A stretch of 64,000 nucleotides of DNA from Bradyrhizobium sp. Y36. Lineage in GTDB: Bacteria > Pseudomonadota > Alphaproteobacteria > Rhizobiales > Xanthobacteraceae. Every line of letters starts with the position of its first letter. Positions within the stretch are counted from its first letter, which is position 1. Below the pieces are notes generated by a model. The model did no database searches, was not told the DNA's origin, and saw only the letters and a list, made by a program, of their open reading frames with translations. Of this stretch, positions 43,157 to 52,643 are shown piece after piece. The translations under genes were made by a program, and so were the position numbers. The DNA lies in NCBI RefSeq assembly GCF_002531575.1, contig NZ_NWTI01000020.1, forward strand, positions 62,001 through 126,000, read 5' to 3'.

Positions 43157-43375
43157 TTACACCACCGGCTTCACACCCGAGAGCAACTCGCGAGTCTTGT
43201 TCAACGCCTCGATCAGTTGGTCCAGTTCCTGTGAGCCGAAGAAAACCTCGATGTCCCCTCCCTTCTCGAGGGACAGTGCCAGTCCGGCGGCTTCGCCGGC
43301 CGTGCGAACGATGATGACGGCTCCGTCCCCGGAATCGAGGTCAGGAAAACAAATCGTGGCAACCTGCGTCGTCAC
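43157..43375 (-). CDS. Small acidic hypothetical protein within the dcw cluster
   Basis: A 72-residue protein with GTG start at 43375 and GAGGGGG 8 bases upstream. It reads MTTQVATICFPDLDSGDGAV then IIVRTAGEAAGLALSLEKGG, followed by DIEVFFGSQELDQLIEALNK. It is acidic and predicted mixed alpha/beta, with no membrane segment or known motif. It lies 35 bp after murD and before ftsW, on the same strand, so it is transcribed with essential division genes. Its last six residues (GVKPVV) equal the C-terminus of MurD, and the underlying DNA is also repeated. Function unknown. Confidence 0.7.
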   Translation of the reverse strand: MTTQVATICFPDLDSGDGAVIIVRTAGEAAGLALSLEKGGDIEVFFGSQELDQLIEALNKTRELLSGVKPVV

Positions 43376-43410
43376 CTCATTGCCCCCTCAGCGCGCCAGG
43401 TCACAAATTC

Positions 43411-44808
43411 TCACACCACCGGCTTCACGCCCGGCAGCGCCTGCACCAGTTCGCGGAACTTGGTGCCGCGGATCTCGAAGTTGCGGTACTGGTCGAAGGA
43501 GGCGCAGGCCGGCGACAGCAACACGACGGCGTCGGTGAGGCCTGATGCTTCCGCGTCGCGCGCGGCGTGTTCGACCGCGACGTCGAGCGTCTGGCTGATC
43601 TCGTGCGAGACGGAGCCCAGCGTTCCCGAAAACTCCTGCGCGGCCTCGCCGATCAGATAGGCTTTGCGGATGCGGGGGAAGAAGCCGGTCAAGCCAGTGA
43701 TGCCGCCGGCCTTCGGCTTGCCGCCGGCGATCCAGAAGATGTCCGCAAAGGACGACAGCGCATGCGCGGTGGCGTCCGCGTTGGTGCCCTTGGAATCGTT
43801 GACGAACAGCACGTTGCCGCGACGACCGACCTGCTCCATGCGATGCGCAAGGCCCGGAAAGCTGCGCAGGCCGTTCTGCAGCACGTCGAGGCTGATGCCC
43901 ATCGCCAGCGCGGCTGCGGCGGCGCAGGCTGCGTTCTGCGCGTTGTGCTGGCCGCGCAGCGAGCCGATGCCGCCGAGCGCGGCGACCTCGCTGCGGGCGC
44001 CGCCCGCCGTGCGCACGATATTGCCGTGCTCGACATGGATGCCTGAAGCCAGCGGGTTCTTGACGGAGATGCGCACCACGTTCTTGCCGGCGCGGTCGAG
44101 CCTATCGGCGATATCGCGGCAGAACCCGTCATCGACGCCGACGATGGCGGTGCCGCCTCCCTGCACGCCCGCAACGAGGCGCTCCTTCACCGCGGCGTAA
44201 TGTCCGATCGTGCCGTGACGATCGATGTGGTCCTCGCTGACATTGAGCAGGATGCCGACGGAGGGATCGAGCGAGGGCGTGAGGTCGATCTGGTAGGACG
44301 ACATCTCGATGACGTGGACGCGGCCCATGCGCGGCGGCTCCAGCGACAGGATCGCGGTGCCGATATTGCCGCCCATCTGGGTGTCGTAGCCGGCGACCTT
44401 GGTCAGATGCGCGATCAGCGCCGTCGTGGTCGATTTGCCGTTGGTGCCAGTGATGGCGACGAACGGCGCGTTCGGGGCGTGACGGCGACGCTCGCGGCAG
44501 AACAGCTCGATGTCGCCGACCACCTCACAACCGGCCTCGCGCGCCTTCAGCACGCTCCAATGCGGCACCGGATGGGTGAGCGGCACGCCCGGAGCAAGCA
44601 CGAGCGCTGCAAAGTTCGCCCAGGAGACGTTGCGCAAGTCCGCGGTGATGAAGCCCGCCTGCGCGGCCTTGGCGACGTTCTCGGCGTTGTCGTCGGCAGC
44701 GATCACCTCGGCGCCGCCGGCCTTCAGCGCATGGCAGGAGGCGAGCCCGGAGCCGCCGAGGCCGAACACCGCGACGGTCTTGCCGGCAAAGGAGGTGACG
44801 GGGATCAT
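43411..44808 (-). CDS. murD: UDP-N-acetylmuramoyl-L-alanine-D-glutamate ligase
   Basis: A 465-residue Mur ligase adding D-glutamate. The N-terminal Rossmann motif is VAVFGLGGSGLASCHAL, the P-loop VAITGTNGKSTTTALI, and the central block LNVSEDHIDRHGTIGHY carries the Mg-binding and carbamylated-lysine region. The C-terminus is LPGVKPVV. It starts 7 bp after mraY and is followed by the 72-residue protein. Confidence 0.96.
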   Translation of the reverse strand: MIPVTSFAGKTVAVFGLGGSGLASCHALKAGGAEVIAADDNAENVAKAAQAGFITADLRNVSWANFAALVLAPGVPLTHPVPHWSVLKAREAGCEVVGDIELFCRERRRHAPNAPFVAITGTNGKSTTTALIAHLTKVAGYDTQMGGNIGTAILSLEPPRMGRVHVIEMSSYQIDLTPSLDPSVGILLNVSEDHIDRHGTIGHYAAVKERLVAGVQGGGTAIVGVDDGFCRDIADRLDRAGKNVVRISVKNPLASGIHVEHGNIVRTAGGARSEVAALGGIGSLRGQHNAQNAACAAAAALAMGISLDVLQNGLRSFPGLAHRMEQVGRRGNVLFVNDSKGTNADATAHALSSFADIFWIAGGKPKAGGITGLTGFFPRIRKAYLIGEAAQEFSGTLGSVSHEISQTLDVAVEHAARDAEASGLTDAVVLLSPACASFDQYRNFEIRGTKFRELVQALPGVKPVV

Positions 44809-44815
44809 CGAGCGA

Positions 44816-45919
44816 TCACCGCAGCTTCAGCGTGGACAGGCCGGCGAGCGCCAGCATCACCGAGATGATCCAGAAGCGGATCACGATCTGCGGCTCGGTC
44901 CAGCCGAGCTGCTCGAAGTGATGATGGATCGGCGCCATCCGGAAGATGCGCTTGCCCGTCAGCTTGAACGACACCACCTGCACGATGACCGAGACCGCCT
45001 CGAGCACGAACAGGCCGCCGATCACCGCGAGTACGATCTCGTGCTTCACCGCGACCGCGATTGCTCCCAGCATGCCGCCAAGCGCGAGCGAGCCGGTGTC
45101 GCCCATGAAGATCGAAGCCGGCGGCGCGTTGAACCAGAGAAAACCGAGGCCGGCGCCCAATAGCGCACCGCAGAGCACCGCGAGCTCGCCGGTGCCGGCG
45201 ACATATTTGATCTGGAGATATTCGGCGAACACGGCGTTGCCGGCGAGATAGGCGATCATCGCAAAGCTCGCGGTCGCGATCATCACCGGCACGATGGCGA
45301 GGCCGTCGAGACCGTCGGTGAGATTCACCGCGTTGCCGGAGCCGACGATGACGAAGGCGCCGAAGATGACGAAGAACCAGCCGAAATGCAGCACGGTGTC
45401 CTTGAGGAAGGGAATCGTCAGCGCGGTCGAGGCGGGATCGCGGTTCAGCCGCACCAGCGCGTAGCAGGCCACCAGCGCGATCGCCCCTTCGATCAAGAGG
45501 CGGAGCTTGCTGCCGAAGCCGCTCGTGGTCTGCTTGGTCACCTTGAGGTAGTCGTCATAGAAGCCGACGAAGCCGAAGCCGAGCGTCACCGCCAGCACGA
45601 TCCAGACATAGGGGTTGAGCGGATTGGCCCACAGCACGGTGCCGACCGTGAGACCGGACAGGATCATCAGCCCGCCCATGGTGGGCGTGCCCTTCTTGGC
45701 GAGATGCGATTGCGGGCCGTCGATCCGGATCGGCTGACCCTTGCCCTGGCGGATGCGCAAATGATCGATGATCCAGGGCCCGAACAGGAACACGAACAGC
45801 GCGCCGGTGACCACCGCGCCGCCGGTGCGGAAAGTGATGTAGCGGAAGACGTTCAGGAAGGTGCGAACGGCACCGAAGCCCGGAAAAGTGTTGGAGAGCT
45901 CGATCAGCCAGTAAAACAT
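44816..45919 (-). CDS. mraY: Phospho-MurNAc-pentapeptide transferase
   Basis: A 367-residue inner-membrane enzyme with about ten helices that forms lipid I. Catalytic blocks are visible as the Asp pair in GFVGFYDDYLKV, GNAVNLTDGLDGLA, FMGDTGSLALGGMLG and the HHHFEQ sequence in APIHHHFEQLGW. It lies between murF and murD. Confidence 0.96.
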   Translation of the reverse strand: MFYWLIELSNTFPGFGAVRTFLNVFRYITFRTGGAVVTGALFVFLFGPWIIDHLRIRQGKGQPIRIDGPQSHLAKKGTPTMGGLMILSGLTVGTVLWANPLNPYVWIVLAVTLGFGFVGFYDDYLKVTKQTTSGFGSKLRLLIEGAIALVACYALVRLNRDPASTALTIPFLKDTVLHFGWFFVIFGAFVIVGSGNAVNLTDGLDGLAIVPVMIATASFAMIAYLAGNAVFAEYLQIKYVAGTGELAVLCGALLGAGLGFLWFNAPPASIFMGDTGSLALGGMLGAIAVAVKHEIVLAVIGGLFVLEAVSVIVQVVSFKLTGKRIFRMAPIHHHFEQLGWTEPQIVIRFWIISVMLALAGLSTLKLR

Positions 45920-46088
45920 TCAAACGGTCCTATGGCGCTTTGCACGCACGATCTTGGCCTTTGATCATGGTCGTAACGTGCCTCATGCGGATTCGCTGGT
46001 CTTCATCATGGGCCGTGCGACCTTTCGGGAAACCGGACGGCTTGGCGCCGCGAAGGGTGGGATTCGGCAACGGCGCCTTCCAAGCAGT

Positions 46089-47468
46089 TTACGCCTTTGC
46101 CTGCAAGGCGGCCACCAGGCCCGGCACAAACTTGTTGACCCAGAACATCTTCTTGCTGCCCTTGACAACCACGACATCGCCCGCCTTCAGCAGGCTCGCG
46201 ACCTCGCCCGGTTTCAGCGTGGCCGGATCGTCGTGCCAGCCGAGACCCTTGCCGGCCGGGAGCACATCGTAGAGGTGGCGCATCAGGGGCCCGACGCAGT
46301 AGACGGCGTCGATTCCGTCGAGATGCTTGGCGAGGGCGGTGTGGTAACTGGGCGCATCATCGCCGAGCTCCAGCATGTCGCCGAGCACCGCAATGCGGCG
46401 GCCGCCGGTGATGTTGCGCGCGTGGAGGCTTTGCAGCGCCGCAGCGACGCTGGCTGGATTGCCGTTGAAACTGTCGTCGATCACGGTGATACCGCCGATC
46501 GCCTGCTCGACGCCGCGGCCGGTCATGATGCCGACCCGATCGAGCTTGATCGCGAGCGTCGCCGGGTCGAGATGGGCCGCACGGATCGCGGCGAGCGCAG
46601 CCAGCGCATTTTGCACGCGATGCGGCGCGCCCGGCGTCAGGCTGAAGGCGATCTCCTTCTTGCCGATCGTGGCCACGATCTGCCAGCTCTCGCCATGCGG
46701 CGCGTGCGCGACCTCGTGCACCTCGGCATGCTCGCCGAAGCGCACGACCTTGCCTTTCCATTCCGAGGCCTTGAGCCCGGCGGGCAGCACCAGCACACCG
46801 TCCTCGGGCAGGCCGAGCGCGATCGACACCTTCTCGTGCCTGATGGCTTCGAGCGAGCCGAGCTTTTCCAGATGCACGGGCTGGACGTTGACGACGAGCG
46901 CCACCGTCGGACGCGTCAATTCGCTGAGCCGCGCGATCTCGCCTTGCTGGTTCATGCCCATCTCGACGACCCAGAGGCTGGCGTCGGGCCTGGCATTGCA
47001 CAGCGTCAGCGGCACGCCCCAGAAATTGTTGAAGCTCGAGGGGCTCGCATAGGCGTTCGGATAGGCCGCCAGGAATTCCTTGGTGCTGGTCTTGCCCGCG
47101 CTGCCGGTGAGGCCGATCACCGGTCCGCTAAAGCGCGCACGCGCGGCGCGTGCGAGACCCCAGAGACCGTCGATCAGCGTATCCTTGACGACGATCTGAG
47201 GAATGCGGATGCCTTTGATCTCGTGCGGCACGATCATCGCGACCGCACCCGAAGCCTCGGCCTTGTCCGCGAACTCCCAGCCGTCGCGCGCGCTGGCAAA
47301 AGCCGAGACGAAACCCCCGCTCGGCGTGCCGCTCAGCGCCACGAACAGGCTGCCCGGCTTCACCAGCCGGCTGTCCTGGGTGACGAAGTCGATCGGGGTG
47401 TCAGGGAACGATCCGTCCGCGCCCAGCGCGCGCGCCACTTCGGCGACCGTCCAGATTGGCGCGCTCAT
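46089..47468 (-). CDS. murF: UDP-N-acetylmuramoyl-tripeptide-D-Ala-D-Ala ligase
   Basis: A 459-residue Mur ligase joining D-Ala-D-Ala made by Ddl to the tripeptide. The P-loop reads IGLTGSAGKTSTKEFL (about 119-134), and VIDDSFNGNPASVAAAL is the characteristic MurF block. Its ATG overlaps the murE stop (47465-47468), so translation is coupled. A gap of 169 bp, with nothing recognised in it, separates it from mraY. Confidence 0.96.
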   Translation of the reverse strand: MSAPIWTVAEVARALGADGSFPDTPIDFVTQDSRLVKPGSLFVALSGTPSGGFVSAFASARDGWEFADKAEASGAVAMIVPHEIKGIRIPQIVVKDTLIDGLWGLARAARARFSGPVIGLTGSAGKTSTKEFLAAYPNAYASPSSFNNFWGVPLTLCNARPDASLWVVEMGMNQQGEIARLSELTRPTVALVVNVQPVHLEKLGSLEAIRHEKVSIALGLPEDGVLVLPAGLKASEWKGKVVRFGEHAEVHEVAHAPHGESWQIVATIGKKEIAFSLTPGAPHRVQNALAALAAIRAAHLDPATLAIKLDRVGIMTGRGVEQAIGGITVIDDSFNGNPASVAAALQSLHARNITGGRRIAVLGDMLELGDDAPSYHTALAKHLDGIDAVYCVGPLMRHLYDVLPAGKGLGWHDDPATLKPGEVASLLKAGDVVVVKGSKKMFWVNKFVPGLVAALQAKA

Positions 47469-48922
47469 GCTGTCCTCGACGCTAGTGCGGCGGCGACCGC
47501 CTCGTGATCACTGAAGGGCAAAGTCTCGCCGCCGACGATCTGCCCGGTTTCGTGCCCCTTGCCGGCGACGAGCAGTGCATCGCCCTCCTGCAATTCCTCG
47601 ATCGCGGCGCAGATCGCAGCAGCGCGGTCTCCGATCTCGCGGGCGCCCTTTGCTGTGGCGAGGATCGCGGCGCGGATGGCTTCGGGCTTCTCGCTGCGCG
47701 GATTGTCGTCGGTGATGATGATGCCGTCGGCATTCTCGGCCGCGATCGCGCCCATGATCGGACGCTTGCCGGCATCACGATCGCCGCCGGCGCCGAACAC
47801 GACGACCAGCCTGCGCTTCGCGTAGGGCCGAAGTGCCTGCAGCGCCTTTGCCAACGCGTCGGGCTTGTGCGCGTAGTCGACGAAGATCGGTGCGCCGTTG
47901 CGCTCACCGACCCGTTCGAGACGGCCTTTGGCACCTTCGAGATGCTCCAGGCTCGCGAACACATCGGCGGCGTCGCTGCCGGTGCCGATCGCAAGGCCGG
48001 CCGATACCAGCGCGTTCTCGATCTGGAATTCGCCGACCAGGGGCAGCCGGACGGCGTAGGGCTTGCCGCGATGCTCGAGCGTGAGCCCTTGCGAAAAACC
48101 TTCGACCACGGCCTCGGCGAGACGGATGCCCTCGCCTGCCCCGTCGCCGTTGCGGCCGACCGCCATGACGCGCAGGCCGCGCGACTTTGCCGCAGCGATC
48201 ACCTCCGCCGAGCAATCATGATCGGCCGAGATGACGGCCGCGCCGCCCGGGGCCACGAGCTCCCGGAACAGCCGGAGCTTCGCCGCAAGATAATGCGCGA
48301 CGGTCGGATGATAATCCATGTGATCGCGCGACAGATTGGTGAAGCCGCCGGCGGAGACGCGCACGCCGTCGAGCCGATACTGATCGAGCCCATGCGACGA
48401 GGCCTCGAAGGCGAGATGCGTGACGCCTTCGCGCGCGATCTCGTCGATCTGCCGGTGTAGCGCGATCGGGTCCGGCGTCGTCAGCGAGCCGTAGACGGTG
48501 CGCTTGGGCGAGACCAGGCCGATGGTGCCGATGCTGGCGGAAACATGCCCCAGCCGTTCCCAGATCTGGCGCGTGAAGGCGGCAACCGAGGTCTTGCCGC
48601 TGGTGCCGGTCACGGCCGCGACGGTCGCGGGCTGGGCGGGGAAGAAAGTCGCCGCAGCCAGCGCCAGCGCACGACGCGGATTGGCGACGGCGATGAACGG
48701 CACTTTGCCGCCGGCCGGGGCATGGTCGCCAACAACGGCAACAGCGCCTGCGGCAATGGCGGCGTCGATGAAGCGCGCGCCGTCGGTCTTGCTGCCAGCG
48801 AGCGCAAAGAAGAGATCGCCCGGCTTGACTGCGCGGCTGTCGAGCGCAAGGCCGGTGACGTCGAGCGCCGCGGCGGCGGGCTCGATCGCGGCGTCATTGC
48901 CTAGCAGGGCGGACAGCTTCAT
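47465..48922 (-). CDS. murE: UDP-MurNAc-tripeptide ligase, meso-diaminopimelate type
   Basis: A 485-residue Mur ligase. P-loop VTGTSGKTSVAAFT (about 105-118) and the amino-acid selectivity motif DNPRSEKP are visible; the latter marks enzymes that add meso-diaminopimelate rather than lysine. The frame extends 10 codons upstream, but the ATG at 48922 (MKLSALLGNDA) matches the family. It follows ftsI after 84 bp and overlaps murF. Confidence 0.96.
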   Translation of the reverse strand: MKLSALLGNDAAIEPAAAALDVTGLALDSRAVKPGDLFFALAGSKTDGARFIDAAIAAGAVAVVGDHAPAGGKVPFIAVANPRRALALAAATFFPAQPATVAAVTGTSGKTSVAAFTRQIWERLGHVSASIGTIGLVSPKRTVYGSLTTPDPIALHRQIDEIAREGVTHLAFEASSHGLDQYRLDGVRVSAGGFTNLSRDHMDYHPTVAHYLAAKLRLFRELVAPGGAAVISADHDCSAEVIAAAKSRGLRVMAVGRNGDGAGEGIRLAEAVVEGFSQGLTLEHRGKPYAVRLPLVGEFQIENALVSAGLAIGTGSDAADVFASLEHLEGAKGRLERVGERNGAPIFVDYAHKPDALAKALQALRPYAKRRLVVVFGAGGDRDAGKRPIMGAIAAENADGIIITDDNPRSEKPEAIRAAILATAKGAREIGDRAAAICAAIEELQEGDALLVAGKGHETGQIVGGETLPFSDHEAVAAALASRTA

Positions 48923-49006
48923 GGTCTTCCAGTCGACAATGCCGGGCCGCAAAGCCGAATCCCTGGGAAAATCCCGACTCAGCCGCGGCGATGGCCACCC
49001 CGTTGA

Positions 49007-50749
49007 TTACTGGGTTGTCCTGGATGCTGCAAGAATAAGGCGGTCCGCAGGCGGCAGGTCGAACCGGGGCTCGACGCCCAGAAGCGGCGCGATCCGCTCG
49101 ATCACCTTGCCGCCGGTCGGCACCGCGTTCCAGCCCGAGGTGATGAAACCCTTCGTTTCGGGAATCGCCTGCGGCTCGTCCAGCATGATCAGGATCTGAT
49201 ATTTCGGATCGTCGCACGGCATGATCGCCGTGAAGGAGTTGAGCACGCGCTTCTTGGCATAGCGGCCGTTGATGACCTTCTCGGACGTGCCGGTCTTGCC
49301 GCCGACGTAATAGCCCTTGACGTCGGCGGTCTTGGCGGTGCCGATCTCGGCGTTCAGCCGCATCAGGAACCGCATCTTGTCACTGGTTTCCGTCTTGATG
49401 ACGCGCTTGGCCATCGCCGCGGCTTCGGACTCGCTGCGCTTCATGAAGGTCGGCGGAATCAGATAGCCGCCGTTCACCAGCGCATTGATGCCCATCACCG
49501 CCTGCAGCGGCGCCACCGACATGCCCTGGCCGAACGCGATGGTGACGGTGTTCAGTTCGCCCCAGCGTCGCGGCACCAGCGGGGCCGCGCTCTCCGGCAG
49601 CTCGGTGCGCAGCCGCGTCAGCTGGCCCATCTTGGCGAGGAACGCCTTGTGCGCCTCCACGCCTTGGCTGAGCGCGATCCGCGCGGCGCCGATGTTGGAC
49701 GAGAAGGTGAACACTTCCTTGGTGTTGATGAAACGTCCGAGCGGGTGGCTGTCGTGGATGGTGAACTTGCCGTAGTGAAGGTTTCCGCGCGCATCCCACG
49801 ACGAGTTCAGATTGATCTTGCCGGAATCGAGCGCCATCGCCAGCGTGAACGCCTTGAAGGTCGAGCCCATCTCGTAAACGCCCGTGGTCAGGCGGTTGAT
49901 GCGATCAGGATCGTGCGCCTCCTTCGGATTGTTGGGATCGAAATCCGGAAGCGACACCATCGCCACGAGCTCGCCGGTCTTGACGTTCGAGACGATTCCG
50001 GAGGCGGCCTTGGCGTGGAACTTGTCCTTGGCCTTCAGCAACTCGTCGCGTAGCGCATGCTCGACGCGCAGGTCGATCGAGAGCTCGATCGGCTTCTGCA
50101 GCCGGTCGGTGGCAAAGCCGGCGCGATGGAGATCGGCGAGGCCCTGATTGTCGAGCCACTTCTCCATGCCGGCGATGCCCTGGTTGTCGATGTTGACCAG
50201 ACCGATGAGGTGGGCGACCTCGTTGCCGGTCGGATAGACCCGCTTGTTCTCGCGCAGGAAGCCGATGCCGGGAATGCCGAGCTTGTGGATGGCCTGCTGC
50301 TGCTGCGCCGTGACCTCGCGCTTGAGCCAGACAAAGCCCTTGCGCGTCCTCAGGCGCTCGCGCACCTCGGCCTCGTCGAGATCCGGCACCGTGGCGGTGA
50401 GAAGCTCGATCGCTTCATCCTTGTCGATGATGCGGCGCGGCTCGCCGAACAGGCTCGCCGCCTTGACGTCGGTGGCGAGGATGGCGCCGTTGCGGTCGAC
50501 GATATCGGGACGTGCGGTCGCCACCACCTCCTGCGCCGCGGCGCGGCGTGCGCCATGGGCATCGGCGCCGATCGCAAACATCACGAGCCGGCCGCCGATC
50601 AGGGCATAGACCGAGGCGAAGGCGAGCATGGCGAGGCCAACGCGCGCGCGGGCCTTGGCGGCACGGTCGACATTGCGCCCGTAGAGCAGGCTGCGGATCA
50701 GACGTTGCCGCCAGGGTTCTATGGGTTTGGCCGGAGTCGCAGCGCTCAT
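49007..50749 (-). CDS. ftsI: Septal peptidoglycan transpeptidase FtsI (PBP3)
   Basis: A 580-residue class B penicillin-binding protein. It has a short cytoplasmic tail, one membrane helix (about 37-55), a dimerisation domain, and the transpeptidase domain with active-site Ser in GSTFKAFTLA, FSSNIGAAR (SxN), and KTGTSEK. It cross-links septal glycan made by FtsW. Its start overlaps the ftsL stop (50746-50749). Confidence 0.96.
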   Translation of the reverse strand: MSAATPAKPIEPWRQRLIRSLLYGRNVDRAAKARARVGLAMLAFASVYALIGGRLVMFAIGADAHGARRAAAQEVVATARPDIVDRNGAILATDVKAASLFGEPRRIIDKDEAIELLTATVPDLDEAEVRERLRTRKGFVWLKREVTAQQQQAIHKLGIPGIGFLRENKRVYPTGNEVAHLIGLVNIDNQGIAGMEKWLDNQGLADLHRAGFATDRLQKPIELSIDLRVEHALRDELLKAKDKFHAKAASGIVSNVKTGELVAMVSLPDFDPNNPKEAHDPDRINRLTTGVYEMGSTFKAFTLAMALDSGKINLNSSWDARGNLHYGKFTIHDSHPLGRFINTKEVFTFSSNIGAARIALSQGVEAHKAFLAKMGQLTRLRTELPESAAPLVPRRWGELNTVTIAFGQGMSVAPLQAVMGINALVNGGYLIPPTFMKRSESEAAAMAKRVIKTETSDKMRFLMRLNAEIGTAKTADVKGYYVGGKTGTSEKVINGRYAKKRVLNSFTAIMPCDDPKYQILIMLDEPQAIPETKGFITSGWNAVPTGGKVIERIAPLLGVEPRFDLPPADRLILAASRTTQ

Positions 50750-51138
50750 TGATTGTCCTCGGGCTGAGGCACGGAGCCCGTCACAGTGTCAGGGTCGCTT
50801 GCGGCTTCGATGGTGTTGAGCATGGCTCCGATCGGATCGGGCTCGCCCGGCCTGAACATCCGCGGCGGACGCTCCGGCAGGTTCTTCAGCGAATCATACT
50901 GCGTGCCGTTGACCGGCTTGAGCTGCAGATGCCGGTCGGACAGGCCTTGCAGGCGCAAGGGTGCATCGAGCTTGGCCCATTCGGAGCGCAGTGAAGCGAT
51001 CGCATCGCGCTGCTCGCGGATTTCCGCATGCAACCGCAGCACCTTCTCGGTGCGCGCCGTGGAGTCCATCTTGATCCGGTAGACATAGGCCGCCGCGAAG
51101 ATCAGCGCGCCGATGACGAGGAGGTGGATGATGCGCAT
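50746..51138 (-). CDS. ftsL: Cell division protein FtsL
   Basis: A 130-residue bitopic protein. A membrane helix near the N-terminus (IIHLLVIGALIFAAAYVYRI, 3-22) is followed by a coiled coil (VLRLHAEIREQRDAIASLRS) and a Pro-rich tail. It bridges FtsQ and FtsW/FtsI. Poorly conserved family, so identity rests on shape and on position between rsmH (3 bp) and ftsI (4-base overlap). Confidence 0.88.
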   Translation of the reverse strand: MRIIHLLVIGALIFAAAYVYRIKMDSTARTEKVLRLHAEIREQRDAIASLRSEWAKLDAPLRLQGLSDRHLQLKPVNGTQYDSLKNLPERPPRMFRPGEPDPIGAMLNTIEAASDPDTVTGSVPQPEDNQ

Positions 51139-51141
51139 GCG

Positions 51142-52131
51142 CTAGCCGCCCCTCATCACGTCGGAGAGCTTGGGCCAGGACGATGCCTCGTCGTCCGCGT
51201 GCGCCGGCGCAGAGGTCCGCTCGGCTGCGCGCAGTTTTGCGGAACGCGCGCGCGGGTTATGCGCGACTTCGTCGTCACCGGCGACGACAGGCCGCCGCGT
51301 CAGCAGCTGGAAGCTCGGCGGAACTTGCGCCACCTCCGGCAGATGCCGCGAGCCGCCGCCGGTCTTCGAACGCGCGGCCAGGAAATTCTTGACGATGCGA
51401 TCTTCCAGCGAATGGAACGAGACCACGACGAGGCGACCACCCGGCTTGAGCACGCGCTCGGCCGCGGCCAGCGCGGTCTGAAGCTCCTCGAGCTCCTCGT
51501 TGACGAAGATGCGCAGGGCCTGGAAGGTCCGCGTCGCCGGATGGATGTCGCCGGGCTTCGAGCGCACGACCCTGCCGACGAGATCGGCAAGCGCACGCGT
51601 GGTCGTGAACGGGGTTTCCTGCCGGTCGGCCACGATGGCGCGGGCGATACGGCGCGAATGCCGTTCTTCGCCGAACTGATAGATGATGTCGGCGAGATCG
51701 CCTTCCGAGGCGCGGGCCACCACGTCGGCCGCAGTCGGGCCCGACTGCCCCATTCGCATGTCGAGCGGGCCGTCGAGGCGGAACGAGAAGCCGCGGCCGG
51801 CCTGGTCGAGCTGCATCGAGGACACGCCGACATCCATCACGACGCCGTCGACCGCATCCACGCCCTGCGCCGCACAGACCTCGGCAAGATTGGAGAAGCG
51901 ATCCTCGACCAGTGTCAGCCGGCCCGCGGAGCGGGCGACGAGATCGGTACCGCCGGCGATAGCGGTGTGGTCACGGTCGATCGCGAGCAGGCGGGTTCCA
52001 GGGACGTCGAGGATGGCGCGGCTATAACCACCGGCGCCGAAAGTGGCATCGACATAGATCCCGCCCGCGCGCGGCGCGAGGTGATCGATGGCCTCGCGGC
52101 CGAGCACGGGGATATGGGGAGCGAGGCTCAT
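51142..52131 (-). CDS. rsmH: 16S rRNA (cytosine-1402 N4) methyltransferase
   Basis: A 329-residue SAM methyltransferase, first gene of the dcw cluster. The start MSLAPHIPVLGREAIDHLAP is the family's typical opening. SAM-binding residues lie in GIYVDATFGAGGYSRAIL, and VVMDVGVSSMQLDQAGRGFS is the catalytic block. It also has the conserved C-terminal FHSLEDRIVKNFL. The frame is open for 58 codons upstream, but ATG 52131 fits the family. No mraZ gene lies immediately upstream, unlike in many bacteria. Confidence 0.95.
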   Translation of the reverse strand: MSLAPHIPVLGREAIDHLAPRAGGIYVDATFGAGGYSRAILDVPGTRLLAIDRDHTAIAGGTDLVARSAGRLTLVEDRFSNLAEVCAAQGVDAVDGVVMDVGVSSMQLDQAGRGFSFRLDGPLDMRMGQSGPTAADVVARASEGDLADIIYQFGEERHSRRIARAIVADRQETPFTTTRALADLVGRVVRSKPGDIHPATRTFQALRIFVNEELEELQTALAAAERVLKPGGRLVVVSFHSLEDRIVKNFLAARSKTGGGSRHLPEVAQVPPSFQLLTRRPVVAGDDEVAHNPRARSAKLRAAERTSAPAHADDEASSWPKLSDVMRGG

Positions 52132-52643
52132 CTGCCACGCCTGCCGAACGACCAAGCCAGATCGGGGGCGGAGCTGCCCATAACGCCTCGAATCATTCCG
52201 CGTCGCGGCGGTTCCACGACAAAGCCCCCGTCCAGCAAGGTTACCGAGCCCAGTCGTCCCGGGCCGCAAACCGAGTGTTCCCAGCGGAATTTGTCGGGCA
52301 GCCATGGATTTCGAGCCAAAATACGCTTTGGCCGCCTCCGGACGCGGGTCGGCTCTTCATCCCTCAGTAACGACCCTTAGCGTTAAGAAAGCGTTGATCG
52401 GCTCGTTACAAGTCGCAAAGGTGAGGCGGCGGTGATGCTGCATCCACACACATCGGCAAAAATGCATCCGTTAACCGCGCCGCGCGATTGCGCGCGGTGG
52501 AGGGTAAAGGAATAGTAAAGAGAAGGGCTTGGCCCATTCGCGTCCGACCTGAGTTGTTTATGCCGCCGTCCGGTTCATCCACCCCGTCTGGATCTGATTC
52601 GAAGCGTCAACGTGTTCTCCCGGTTCCCAAGGCCGCGGCGAAC
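52132..52643. promoter_or_regulatory. dcw promoter and amidase leader region
   Basis: The gap between divergent rsmH and the amidase. It should hold the main dcw promoter on the minus strand, with an AT-richer stretch near 52378-52412 (GCGTTAAGAAAGCG). On the plus side are repeated ATGCATCC-like words, GTTAAC at 52470 and a hairpin CCGCGCG-ATTG-CGCGCGG at 52480-52497. A short minus-strand frame (TTG at 52319, stop 52128) ends overlapping the rsmH start but is weak. No mraZ is found. Confidence 0.45.
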
